Shown: positions 32,290 to 40,500 of the stretch, in pieces | Position numbering within the stretch: position 1 is the stretch's first letter | How the letters are laid out: each line of letters starts with the position of its first letter | From: Actinomycetota bacterium | Lineage (GTDB): Bacteria > Actinomycetota > AC-67 | Length of the DNA: 64,000 nucleotides | NCBI GenBank assembly: GCA_041658565.1 | Contig: JBAZZY010000007.1 | Coordinates: 1 to 64,000, forward strand | Direction of reading: 5' to 3' | Notes under the pieces: model-generated | Seen by the model: only the letters and a program-made list of their open reading frames with translations | Told to the model about the DNA's origin: nothing | The model's database searches: none | Program-made: the position numbers and the translations under genes

Positions 32290-33789
32290 TTACAGAGACG
32301 TAACGAGTTCGAGCAGCGTCCGAACACCCACGCCGGTCGCCCCCTTGGGGCGCTCAAAGTCGTCCGCATCGGTCTTGGCGGGACCGGCGATGTCCAGGTG
32401 GACCCAGGGAGTGTCGTCCGCGAACTCCTTCAAGAACAATCCGGCAGTGATCGCTCCCCCACCGATGTTCTTGTTCGTGATGTTGCGCAGATCGGCGATA
32501 TCGCTGTCCAACGCCGACCGGTAGCCGGGAAACAACGGCAACTCCCATGCAGGCTCACCGGCGCGCTCGGCCGCGTCGAGCACTCTGCGCACATCGGTCT
32601 TGGACGAACCCATAACTCCGAAGATGTGATGGCCGACGGCAATCATGCAGGCGCCGGTCAGCGTCGCGATGTCGACGATCAGATCGGCACCGCGCTCGCG
32701 CGCGTAGACGATCGCGTCGGCCAGCACCAGGCGACCTTCCGCGTCGGTGTTGCCGACCTCCACCGTCTTGCCTCCATAGTGACGCACCACGTCGCCGGGA
32801 CGCGTGGCGTTCCCGTCGGGCATGTTCTCCGCAGAGGCGATGTAGCCGCGCACGGCCACCTTGGGCTTCAGCACCGCCACGGCCTTCATCACGCCGAGCA
32901 CCGCCGCCGCGCCGCCCATGTCCATCTTCATCCAGTCAAGGCCCTCGGAAGGCTTGAGGTTGATACCACCGGAATCGAAAGTGATGCCCTTGCCCACAAT
33001 CGCAACCGTCTTCGTCGCGCCCGCAGGATCCCAACGGATCTCGACGAGTCGCGGCGGTTTCGCCGAGCCACGCCCGACGGCAAGAATCCCGCCGAATCCC
33101 TTCGCCTCCAACTCAGTTTCGTCGAAGACCTTCACCTTCAGACCCTTGCCTCCGAGCGCGCGCGCCTGCTCGGCTAGGAACGCCGGGCTCTTGTCTCCGG
33201 AAGGAGTGTTCACGAGGTCGCGTGCGAGGTTGGTCGCATCGACCACGATCGCCGCGCGCTCAAACGCAGCCTTGGCCTTGCGCGTGTCGAGGGTCTTGCC
33301 CCCGATGATCGCCAGCGACTCGACGCGGTTCGGCTTGCCTTCCTGCTTGGCCTTGTATCGCTCGAACCGGTAGGAGGCCAGAAGGAATCCTTCGACGAAC
33401 GCACCGGCAATCGCCTCGGCAGGCCCCTTGAAGGCCTGAGGAACCGTCGTGGCGATCGTCTTGGCCCCGCCACACTTGCGAGCGACGACCGCGCCGGCCT
33501 TGCGCGCGACCGCGAGCTTGGCCTCGGACTTCTCGCCGACACCGACAAAGAGAACTTGCTTTGCCGGCAACTTCCCGAGAGTCGTGATGGCGACGACCTC
33601 TCCGAGGGCGCCGGTGAAACGCTTGCCGAGCAGCGGACCGTCCTCAACCAGCGTCTCAAGCTCGGCGCCCAAGGCCGCGGCGACTTCTTTGGCGCCCGAC
33701 CCGAACACAGGACCGGCGAATACGGGCAAGGCGAGCACGTCGCACGCTGCGTCCTGGGGGCGCTCTCGGGAGACGGTAACCGTCGGCAT
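32290..33789 (-). CDS. pepA: leucyl aminopeptidase (M17 family)
   Basis: 499-residue cytosolic aminopeptidase releasing N-terminal residues from peptides. The C-terminal catalytic domain has GKGITFDSGG (266-275), KMDMGGAAAVLG with a metal aspartate at 290, the family signature NTDAEGRL (347-354) with metal ligands D349 and E351, and the following LTGAC block. The N-terminal Rossmann-like domain is of the usual length. The ATG at 33789 has AAGGAG upstream. All zinc ligands and the catalytic lysine are present. Confidence 0.95.
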   Translation of the reverse strand: MPTVTVSRERPQDAACDVLALPVFAGPVFGSGAKEVAAALGAELETLVEDGPLLGKRFTGALGEVVAITTLGKLPAKQVLFVGVGEKSEAKLAVARKAGAVVARKCGGAKTIATTVPQAFKGPAEAIAGAFVEGFLLASYRFERYKAKQEGKPNRVESLAIIGGKTLDTRKAKAAFERAAIVVDATNLARDLVNTPSGDKSPAFLAEQARALGGKGLKVKVFDETELEAKGFGGILAVGRGSAKPPRLVEIRWDPAGATKTVAIVGKGITFDSGGINLKPSEGLDWMKMDMGGAAAVLGVMKAVAVLKPKVAVRGYIASAENMPDGNATRPGDVVRHYGGKTVEVGNTDAEGRLVLADAIVYARERGADLIVDIATLTGACMIAVGHHIFGVMGSSKTDVRRVLDAAERAGEPAWELPLFPGYRSALDSDIADLRNITNKNIGGGAITAGLFLKEFADDTPWVHLDIAGPAKTDADDFERPKGATGVGVRTLLELVTSL

Positions 33790-33887
33790 CTTCTTCTCCT
33801 TCGGACCTTGAGTGGCAAGCAGAGGATCGTCGGCCAGAGTATAAACCGCTCGGGACCGGGGTCCGGGGCCACGCGAGGAGGACGAGG

Positions 33888-34676
33888 ATGAGCGAAACGT
33901 TGCGCTACGAGACGTCGGAGGGCGTCGCGACGATCACGATGAATCGTCCGGACAAGCTCAACGCAGTCAATGCCGAACTGGCTTCGGCACTCCGCGACCG
34001 GCTCGCCGAAGCCGCAACCAGTCCCTTCGTACGCTGCGTCCTTCTCACCGGCACCGGACGAGCATTCTGCTCGGGGGCGGACTTGTCGGAAATCCCACTG
34101 AACCCGGACGGCTTCCCGATGGACCTAGGCACCGTGCTTCGAACGCGCTACAACCCGATCATTCGGTCGATCGCCGGCATGGAGAAACCGGTCGTTGCGG
34201 CGGTGAACGGCGTCGCCGCCGGCGCCGGATGCTCGCTGGCGCTGGCGTGCGATTTCCGCATCGCCGGCGACTCCGCGGAGTTCCTCCAGGCCTTTGTTCG
34301 GATCGGCCTGATCGCCGACGCCGGCGCACACTACTTCCTCACGCGATTGGTCGGAGCCGGAAAGGCCGCAGAGTTGCTGATGCTCGGGGAAACAGTAGGA
34401 GCGACCGAAGCCGAGCGACTCGGACTCGTCACCAAAGTCGTCCCCTCGGCGCGCCTGGCCGAGGAGGCGCGCGCCTTCGCGGAACGGCTGGCGCGCGGCC
34501 CGACGCGCGCGCACGGACTCACGAAGAAGGCACTCCACTTCGGGTCTCGCCACGGACTGGACGCCACGCTGGACTTCGAAGCGGACCTGCAGCGCGCGGT
34601 TGCCCACACAGCCGACAGCACCGAAGGCGTCATGGCATTCCTTCAGAAGCGCGCGGCCAATTTCGAGGGCCGCTGA
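33888..34676 (+). CDS. enoyl-CoA hydratase/isomerase (crotonase family)
   Basis: 262-residue crotonase. GRAFCSGADLSEI and NGVAAGAGCSLALACDFRIA form the CoA-binding and oxyanion-hole regions. FVRIGLIADAGAHYFLTRLVG carries an aspartate where canonical hydratases have Glu, the pattern of PaaG/PaaB-type isomerases or hydratases. It can act on enoyl-CoAs in beta-oxidation or ring-cleavage pathways. A GAGGAGGA site precedes the ATG. It diverges from pepA. Confidence 0.88.
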   Translation: MSETLRYETSEGVATITMNRPDKLNAVNAELASALRDRLAEAATSPFVRCVLLTGTGRAFCSGADLSEIPLNPDGFPMDLGTVLRTRYNPIIRSIAGMEKPVVAAVNGVAAGAGCSLALACDFRIAGDSAEFLQAFVRIGLIADAGAHYFLTRLVGAGKAAELLMLGETVGATEAERLGLVTKVVPSARLAEEARAFAERLARGPTRAHGLTKKALHFGSRHGLDATLDFEADLQRAVAHTADSTEGVMAFLQKRAANFEGR

Positions 34677-34689
34677 GACCGCGACCCGA

Positions 34690-35196
34690 CTACATCACTG
34701 CGGTGGTCGTGTATTCCACCGAGTAGGACCTCTTGGGCTCGAGCAAGTCGTCCGGCTGCAGGAGCGCGCGCACGGTGATCGTCGCCGTACCCGGCGGGAC
34801 GTCAATGTCCTGGCTCTCATACCATTTGGACGAGGCATCGCAACTCCAAAACAACGTCCTGGCCGGCGCGGAGTCAAAGCGGATCGTCCCAGACGTCGGC
34901 TTGTAGTCCGGATAGCAGGCCGGACCACCCACCTCAGCAACGACCATGATCTTGTCGGTCAGCGGAGCGATGTAGTTGGTGTTCGTATCGACGGTCCTCT
35001 GACGGCAACCCTCGGCCCCCAGATCCTCCCGGAGGTTGGCGCCCGCCGGCTCCGACACGGCGGTCGGGACCAGCCACGAGTAGACATGCAGGAGTTCGCC
35101 GTCCTCGCAGCGGTCGGCATGAGACGCTACGGGCGCAAGACCCACAGCCAGAACGGCCGCCAGCACCACGACGATTCGGTTTCTCATCGGTATCAC
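34690..35196 (-). CDS. secreted protein of unknown function, paralogue 1
   Basis: 168-residue exported protein with a signal peptide (IVVVLAAVLAVGLAPVASHA). The mature part has five cysteines and a beta-rich C-terminal half (IDVPPGTATITVRALLQPDDLL). Its C-terminal half matches the neighbour at 35246 in spacing and in the GTxTITxxxxLQPxDL motif, so the two are tandem duplicates that have diverged. No known domain is recognised. Confidence 0.72.
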   Translation of the reverse strand: MIPMRNRIVVVLAAVLAVGLAPVASHADRCEDGELLHVYSWLVPTAVSEPAGANLREDLGAEGCRQRTVDTNTNYIAPLTDKIMVVAEVGGPACYPDYKPTSGTIRFDSAPARTLFWSCDASSKWYESQDIDVPPGTATITVRALLQPDDLLEPKRSYSVEYTTTAVM

Positions 35197-35245
35197 CTTT
35201 CAAGCTCCATATGGTTCTCGGGCACGACGGCTCGCGAAGGCCGCC

Positions 35246-35755
35246 TCAGTTAAGGACGTGGTAAACGATCGTCTGTGTCTGGGGAGCTACGTAGAGGTCC
35301 TGCGGCTGCAGTTTGGCCGAAGCCGTGATCGTTGTCGTTCCTGCGGGGATGGTGAATACCTGGCTGTTCCAACGGAATTCCGGCTTCAGGCCATCGGCGT
35401 CCCACTTCCACGTGATGTTTCTCGTCGTAATGGGGGTCGTGTTGAACTTGATCGTCGCGGTGCCGAAGGGCCGGTGGTCGAAGTCCTGCGGATAGTTGAG
35501 CGCGACAACCTGAAGAACCGTGGCGCCGGGAACCAAGTATGCGGTATCTACGGTGCCTTCGACGTCCGCATTCGCACACCCGACCGAGCCCGGGTTGACC
35601 ATACCCGTTTGCCCTGCCTGGTTCGGCGGAAGTTGCTGCGCTGCTGAACGAATAAACAACTGGTGGCCACCGCAGTTGCTCGCCGATGAAGTCGCCGGAA
35701 CCAGGACGAGAACCAACCCCAAAGCGGCGGCGGTTGCGATTATCCGTTTATGCAA
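35246..35755 (-). CDS. secreted protein of unknown function, paralogue 2
   Basis: 169-residue exported protein, signal peptide about residues 1-25 (RIIATAAALGLVLVLVPATSSA). The mature part has two cysteines and ends in the same beta-rich motif (PAGTTTITASAKLQPQDL) as its neighbour. The start is a TTG at 35755, 7 nt after AAGGGG; no ATG fits. It is the upstream copy of a tandem pair, with 49 bp between the genes. Confidence 0.7.
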   Translation of the reverse strand: MHKRIIATAAALGLVLVLVPATSSASNCGGHQLFIRSAAQQLPPNQAGQTGMVNPGSVGCANADVEGTVDTAYLVPGATVLQVVALNYPQDFDHRPFGTATIKFNTTPITTRNITWKWDADGLKPEFRWNSQVFTIPAGTTTITASAKLQPQDLYVAPQTQTIVYHVLN

Positions 35756-35832
35756 GGAAGTTCCCCTTTGTGACGTTTCAAACTCGTGGTCTTGCCCATT
35801 TGTTCGAGATCCAAGGGGCGAACTCCTGCCGA

Positions 35833-37077
35833 TTACGGAAGCGTCTCCTCGGCGAGCACGACAATAACGAACACGACGACCCCAAAGGCACCGACGGCAA
35901 GGAACGCCGCCTGGAACGAAACGTACTGAGCCATGACTCCGGCCAGGATCGGGCCGACCAGTGCCCCGACGTCCCCGGCGATCCGATAGCCGCTGACTGC
36001 CGCACCTCGCGTTTCGGGCGTGGCGAGATCCGCAACCATCGCGCTCGGGCCGGGGCGCATGTATCCGGTCGCGGCTCCAACTACCGCCATGAGCGCGACC
36101 ACGACGATCGCATTGTGGGACAAGCCTGCGGCGCCGATGGCGACCGCACACACCGCAACCGCCGGCACCAGCGTGAACTTCCGGCCACGCCGGTCGGAGA
36201 GTGACCCGGCATGCCAGATGACGGCCAGGCCAAACAGCGCCGTGATGGCGAAAGGAATGCCGGAGGATCCCTTGCTCTGGTGCAAGACATCACGCCAGAA
36301 GTTGGGAAGCAGCGTCTGCTGCGCCGCGCTGACGATGAACAACAGCGCGCTCGCCGCCAATGCGGCGCGATAGGCGGACAGGGCAAGCAGCGGTCGCACG
36401 CGGCTCCACGAGGGGATCCGCGACGCCGGGACGGTCTCCTCGCCCACGTCGGGCGCCTCAGTCAACGCCTCTGCCGGGATGTGCTCGCCCCCGAGCGCGC
36501 GCAACACCAGCGGCACGCACAACAAGCAGATGACCCCGTACACGTAGAGCGGAACGTTCACCGGGGTGAACGCGATCATGACGCCGCCGACGGCCGGTCC
36601 GATCAAGAACCCCATCCCGAAGGATGCCTGGAACATGCCCATCGCGCGCCCGCGCTCGGCGGGCAACGTCGTCCCGACCAGGTACGCCATCAAGCCCCCC
36701 AGGAAGAACGCCGATCCGAACCCACCGAGCCCACGCAAGACGACGAGCTGCGGGAAGGTGCGAGCAGCCCCGGCAGCGATCGACGACAAACCGACGATCG
36801 CCGCGCCCGCGGCGGTAACGAGGCGCTCACCGAGCTGATCGATCAGTAGTCCGGCAACGAAGTCCCCCAGCAGCCGCGTCAGACTGAAGGCGAACAGGAC
36901 GACTCCGACACCCGCCTCTCCGGCTCCGAGGCTGCGCACGAACTGGGGGAGCGACGGAACGATAAGCCCGAAGCCAATCATGATCAGCAGGGACATCCCA
37001 ATCACGGCGCGAAATCGAGCGGAACCAAGTTCCATCGGCGCGGGGCGTCCACGATCGTGCGCAACCATGGAGGGCAT
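35833..37077 (-). CDS. MFS transporter (multidrug/tetracycline-type exporter)
   Basis: 414-residue integral membrane protein, about 12 hydrophobic helices. The first half has LPQFVRSLGAGEAGVGVVLFAFSL, typical of MFS exporters. A motif-A-like SLSDRRGRKF lies between helices 8 and 9 in the second half. A charged central loop (EHIPAEALTEAPDVGEETVPASRIPSWS) joins the halves. Substrate unknown. ATGs at 37077, 37068 and 37035 are possible and none has a clear ribosome-binding site, so the N-terminus is uncertain by up to 14 residues. Confidence 0.85.
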   Translation of the reverse strand: MPSMVAHDRGRPAPMELGSARFRAVIGMSLLIMIGFGLIVPSLPQFVRSLGAGEAGVGVVLFAFSLTRLLGDFVAGLLIDQLGERLVTAAGAAIVGLSSIAAGAARTFPQLVVLRGLGGFGSAFFLGGLMAYLVGTTLPAERGRAMGMFQASFGMGFLIGPAVGGVMIAFTPVNVPLYVYGVICLLCVPLVLRALGGEHIPAEALTEAPDVGEETVPASRIPSWSRVRPLLALSAYRAALAASALLFIVSAAQQTLLPNFWRDVLHQSKGSSGIPFAITALFGLAVIWHAGSLSDRRGRKFTLVPAVAVCAVAIGAAGLSHNAIVVVALMAVVGAATGYMRPGPSAMVADLATPETRGAAVSGYRIAGDVGALVGPILAGVMAQYVSFQAAFLAVGAFGVVVFVIVVLAEETLP

Positions 37078-37113
37078 GATACCGGCGCACGGGAACCCGA
37101 GCGGCCGGCCGAT

Positions 37114-37941
37114 TCAGCCCCAGAACGCGACTCCGAGAACCCCGGGCCCGGTGTGCGCACCCATGAGCGGCGTGAACTCGCTGACCAGAATCTCGGCGGT
37201 GGAAACCTCGTCCTCGATCTGCGCGCGCAACACATCGGCCTCCTCGGAGCAGTCGGCGTGGACCACTCCCACGTGAAGCAGACCGTCGGGCGCGCGCACC
37301 TCGACCATCATGCGCTCGACCGCGCGCGCCCGCGTGCGCGGCCTCCCCAGTTGTTCGAGCTTCCCACCGCGAAACGCGAACACCGGCTTGATGTTGAGCG
37401 CGGTACCGGCGTACGCGAACAAAGCGTTCACTCGGCCGGTCTTGCGCAGGAACTCGAACGTGTTGATCGTCGCGACGAGCGTGGCGCGCGTGGCGACGTC
37501 CTGGGCCCGGGCTGTCACCGCGTCCAAGTCGGCACCCCCAGCAGCCAAACGCGCGCCCTCCAGCGCCGCAAACCCCTCACCCAAAGACGCGCTCTTCGAG
37601 TCCACGACGCGGACCCGCCCGCCGAACTCGCGCGCCGCTCCAGCCGCCGCTTCAAACGAAGCGCTGACGAAGCTAGCCACCGTCACGCACACGGCTCCGT
37701 CTGCCGAGCCGAGCGCGCGCTCGAACGCTTCGCCGAAATCGCCCGCCGACGGCGCGGATGTGGACACCGGGACCTGCTCTTCAACGAGCGCCGCATAGAA
37801 GCTCCCCTGCGGGATATCCACACCGTCGCGCAACAGTCGGTCGCCGAACTTCAGCACCATCGGAACAACGCGGATCCTGTGCTGCTCAACCAGATCGAGC
37901 GGCAGATTCGCCGCGGAGTCCGTGATCACGACGACCGGCAT
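37114..37941 (-). CDS. DegV-family fatty-acid-binding protein
   Basis: 275-residue DegV protein. PVVVITDSAANLPLDL at the N-terminus, STSAPSAGDF, VVDSKSASLGEGF and the C-terminal MGAHTGPGVLGVAFWG are the conserved ligand-pocket motifs. Family members bind fatty acids and, as FakB, present them to the kinase FakA; no DAK2/FakA gene is in the window. The ATG at 37941 follows AGGGGAG. It diverges from the hydrolase-acyltransferase pair, a lipid-related context. Confidence 0.9.
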   Translation of the reverse strand: MPVVVITDSAANLPLDLVEQHRIRVVPMVLKFGDRLLRDGVDIPQGSFYAALVEEQVPVSTSAPSAGDFGEAFERALGSADGAVCVTVASFVSASFEAAAGAAREFGGRVRVVDSKSASLGEGFAALEGARLAAGGADLDAVTARAQDVATRATLVATINTFEFLRKTGRVNALFAYAGTALNIKPVFAFRGGKLEQLGRPRTRARAVERMMVEVRAPDGLLHVGVVHADCSEEADVLRAQIEDEVSTAEILVSEFTPLMGAHTGPGVLGVAFWG

Positions 37942-38014
37942 GATCTCCCCTCTCGTCCCGACGGGCCAAGCGGCTGCTCCCAGGCCATATACGATAGCGG
38001 TCAGGATCATCCCT

Positions 38015-38830
38015 ATGACGGAAGATGTCCGGCGCTATCGCCTGCGTCATCGCACTCGGCCCGTCGATGTGTGGGTCGCCGGTGACGGACCCCCGCTGTT
38101 GCTGTTGCATGGCTGGGGGCTTTCCGGGCGCGCCTACCGCTCGACGCTAACCGCGCTCGCCGCTCTGGGTTGGCGGGTGTGCGCTCCGACCCTCACCGTC
38201 GCGTACCATTGGTCGATCGAACAGGCTGCCGACATGGCCGCCGAGGCCATGGCCGGCGTCGATGCCGAGCCCGCTCCGGTCGTCGGACACTCCTTCGGGG
38301 GCGCCATAGGAGCCGAGTTGGCCGTCGATCACTCCGAGTTCGTCACAGCTCTCGTCGCGGCGGACTCCCCCCTGGTCTCACTGGGAGGCCTGCGCATCGG
38401 CAAGATCGTGATGCCCGGCGGGCACTACCGGCTCGCGAACTTGCCCGCCGCGGGCGCCTTGCTGCGAGCCGCAACAACTCCTGGAGGCCTGCCGAGTTTG
38501 CTGCGTTCGGCTCGGTGGTTCGTCGGCGTGGGTCAGGAACGCACGTTGCGCCGGCTGGCCGAAATGGGTCTGCCGCGCGCAGTGGTCTGGGCCGCGGACG
38601 ACTCGCTGCTTCCGCTTGCCGTCGGCACCCGTTCCGCGGAACTGCTCGAGTGCAAGCTCATCGTCATCCGTGAGGGCAACGGGTGGCCGGGCGCGCACCC
38701 GCCCAACCATGACTGGCCCTTCAGCGAGCCTGCGCACTTTGCCCAAACGGTCAGCGACACCTTGCGCGGACTGCTGGGGAAAGCAGGAGTCCCGAAGAAG
38801 CAGCCCCGCATCAAAGAGCGCGACAGCTGA
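38015..38830 (+). CDS. alpha/beta hydrolase
   Basis: 271-residue alpha/beta hydrolase. LLLLHGWGLSGRAYRSTL is the oxyanion loop region, the nucleophile serine is in VVGHSFGGAIG, an aspartate in WAADDSLLP and a histidine in PPNHDWPF close the triad. No signal peptide. The ATG at 38015 is the first family-like start; an ATG at 37922 would add unrelated residues. The gene overlaps the acyltransferase by one base and is co-translated with it, so a lipid substrate is plausible. Confidence 0.83.
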   Translation: MTEDVRRYRLRHRTRPVDVWVAGDGPPLLLLHGWGLSGRAYRSTLTALAALGWRVCAPTLTVAYHWSIEQAADMAAEAMAGVDAEPAPVVGHSFGGAIGAELAVDHSEFVTALVAADSPLVSLGGLRIGKIVMPGGHYRLANLPAAGALLRAATTPGGLPSLLRSARWFVGVGQERTLRRLAEMGLPRAVVWAADDSLLPLAVGTRSAELLECKLIVIREGNGWPGAHPPNHDWPFSEPAHFAQTVSDTLRGLLGKAGVPKKQPRIKERDS

Positions 38831-39825
38831 TGGGCCACGACAAGACGCCCGCCTGTCGAGCCGTGAAAGCGGGCGCTACCCCAACAAGGGCCTGCACGCG
38901 ACGCGCGGCTCACGGGTCGCCATACTGCCGCGCGCACACGATCACGCCCGGATCCGGCGCCGGTACCGACTTCGAAGAATGGCGCGCGGCGGCACTGCGC
39001 ACGATCGCCAAGCACACTCCGGGAGGAAAGCACACTCCGGGAGGACGCAAGGAATCGCCGAACGGCCCGGGTAACGCGTTCGACGAAGACCTCGTTCGCA
39101 TGCTCCTTCCGGGGGCGCTCCCGCTCTACACGCTGTGGTGGCGCGTAGAGGTCCGCGGCATCGAAAACGTCCCGACTGCGGGCCCTGCGCTGATCGCCGC
39201 CAACCACTCGGGAATGCTTCCCGCGGACGGCGCAATGCTAAAGGTCGCGATGCTCAAGGAGCACGGTCGCAACCTATGGATGCTCGCTGCCGACCTGGCG
39301 TTCCGCATCCCGGCATTCGGCGAATTCGTGCGGGCGGCCGGGAACGCTCGCGCCGACCACGCCGAAGCCGTCGGGTTGCTGCGCGCGAACGAATTGGTCG
39401 GCGTCTTCCCCGAGGGGTACAAGGGAATCGGGAAGGGATGGTCGGAGCGATACCGCCTGCAGCGATTCGGCCGCGGCGGTTTCGTGCGCGTAGGCCTGGA
39501 GACCGGCGCGCCGATCATCCCAACCGCGATCGTCGGCGCCGAAGAGGCCTACCCGATGATCGGGAATCTGGGGTCCCTTGCCAAACGGCTCCGACTTCCC
39601 TACTTCCCCATCACCCCTACCTGGCCGCTGCTCGGACCGCTTGGAGCGATTCCATTGCCGAGCAAATGGGTCATCGCCTTCGGCGAGCCCGTGCCGACCG
39701 TCGACTACGGACCCGAGGCGGCGGCGGACGCGCGCTTAGTCGACGAGATCACCCGCGACGTGCGCGCGCGCGTCCAGTCACTCGTGTACGAGACCCTGGC
39801 CCGGCGCGGCGGGGCGTTTTCCTGA
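38830..39825 (+). CDS. PlsC-like acyltransferase with cysteine-rich N-terminal extension
   Basis: 331 residues. The C-terminal 240 form a glycerophosphate acyltransferase-type domain: NHSGMLPADG (histidine and aspartate of motif I, spaced as in mycobacterial homologues), VGVFPEGYKG (motif III) and the PTAIVGAEEAYP strand. It would acylate lysophosphatidate or a related lipid. The first 36 residues hold three cysteines and a histidine (TPACRAVKAG, RACTRRAAHG, YCRAH), a spacing seen in small zinc-finger-like motifs. A 2x6-residue repeat KHTPGG links the two parts. The ATG overlaps the hydrolase stop (TGATG). Confidence 0.82.
   Translation: MGHDKTPACRAVKAGATPTRACTRRAAHGSPYCRAHTITPGSGAGTDFEEWRAAALRTIAKHTPGGKHTPGGRKESPNGPGNAFDEDLVRMLLPGALPLYTLWWRVEVRGIENVPTAGPALIAANHSGMLPADGAMLKVAMLKEHGRNLWMLAADLAFRIPAFGEFVRAAGNARADHAEAVGLLRANELVGVFPEGYKGIGKGWSERYRLQRFGRGGFVRVGLETGAPIIPTAIVGAEEAYPMIGNLGSLAKRLRLPYFPITPTWPLLGPLGAIPLPSKWVIAFGEPVPTVDYGPEAAADARLVDEITRDVRARVQSLVYETLARRGGAFS
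39010..39045 (+). repeat. 18-bp tandem repeat, two exact copies
   Basis: AAGCACACTCCGGGAGGA is repeated without interruption inside the acyltransferase gene, giving KHTPGG twice in the interdomain linker. The frame is kept. Confidence 0.9.
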
Positions 39826-39844
39826 CTCTCGGTCTTGCCGACGT

Positions 39845-40486
39845 CTAGACGGTGCGCTTGTAAGCGAACACTTGCGCGAACAGGTCCTTAGAGGACTGCG
39901 GAAGCTCGACCGGACCCCCGAGCATCTTCGCGTAAACGTAGATGAGCGCCGTGCGCTCGACCTGCTGGCAAACGTGGAACGCCGACGCGAGGTCCTTGCC
40001 GACGCACACCATGCCGTGCGAAGCGATGAGGGCTGCGTGCGAAGTCTCGCCCATCGCCCGAGCGACGTTGTCGGCGATCTCGTCGGTCCCGGAGATCGCG
40101 TACTCCGCGACGCGAACCGCGTCGCCGACGTACACGCCGAACTCGTCGAGGAACCCGGGAATCTCGATGCGCGCGGCCGCGAACGCGGTCGCAACCGTCG
40201 GGTGCGCGTGGATCACTGCCTTGACGTCCGAACGAGCCTTGTACATCGCCAAGTGGACCTTGTGCTCGACCGACGGCATGCGCTCGCCCTCGAGCACGTT
40301 GCCCGCCAGGTCCATCAGGATCGTGTCCTCGGGACGGGTCTCCCGATAGGCCATCGACGACGGCGAGATGATGATGCCGTCTTCGACGAGAACACTGACG
40401 TTGCCGGCGGTGCCGACCGTCAGGCCGGTCGATTCCATCTCGATGCCGTAGCGGACGACCTGCTCGCGCTGCTCGGGATACCTCAT
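39845..40486 (-). CDS. class II aldolase/epimerase (AraD/FucA-like)
   Basis: 213-residue zinc-dependent class II aldolase. TAGNVSVLVEDGIIISPSS binds the substrate phosphate. HKVHLAMYKARSDVKAVIHAHPTVAT supplies two zinc histidines (in IHAHP) and the acid region, and SHGMVCVGKD the third. Members cleave fuculose-, rhamnulose- or other sugar-1-phosphates. It lies last in a four-gene operon after an FGGY kinase, which would make the phosphorylated substrate. The ATG at 40486 has GAGGTG upstream. Confidence 0.9.
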   Translation of the reverse strand: MRYPEQREQVVRYGIEMESTGLTVGTAGNVSVLVEDGIIISPSSMAYRETRPEDTILMDLAGNVLEGERMPSVEHKVHLAMYKARSDVKAVIHAHPTVATAFAAARIEIPGFLDEFGVYVGDAVRVAEYAISGTDEIADNVARAMGETSHAALIASHGMVCVGKDLASAFHVCQQVERTALIYVYAKMLGGPVELPQSSKDLFAQVFAYKRTV

Positions 40487-40500
40487 CACGCACACCTCGT

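Noticed and set aside
39010..39045. Tandem repeat considered as a CRISPR or mobile-element trace
   Set aside because: Only two copies, no spacer, in frame inside a gene. It is a simple duplication.
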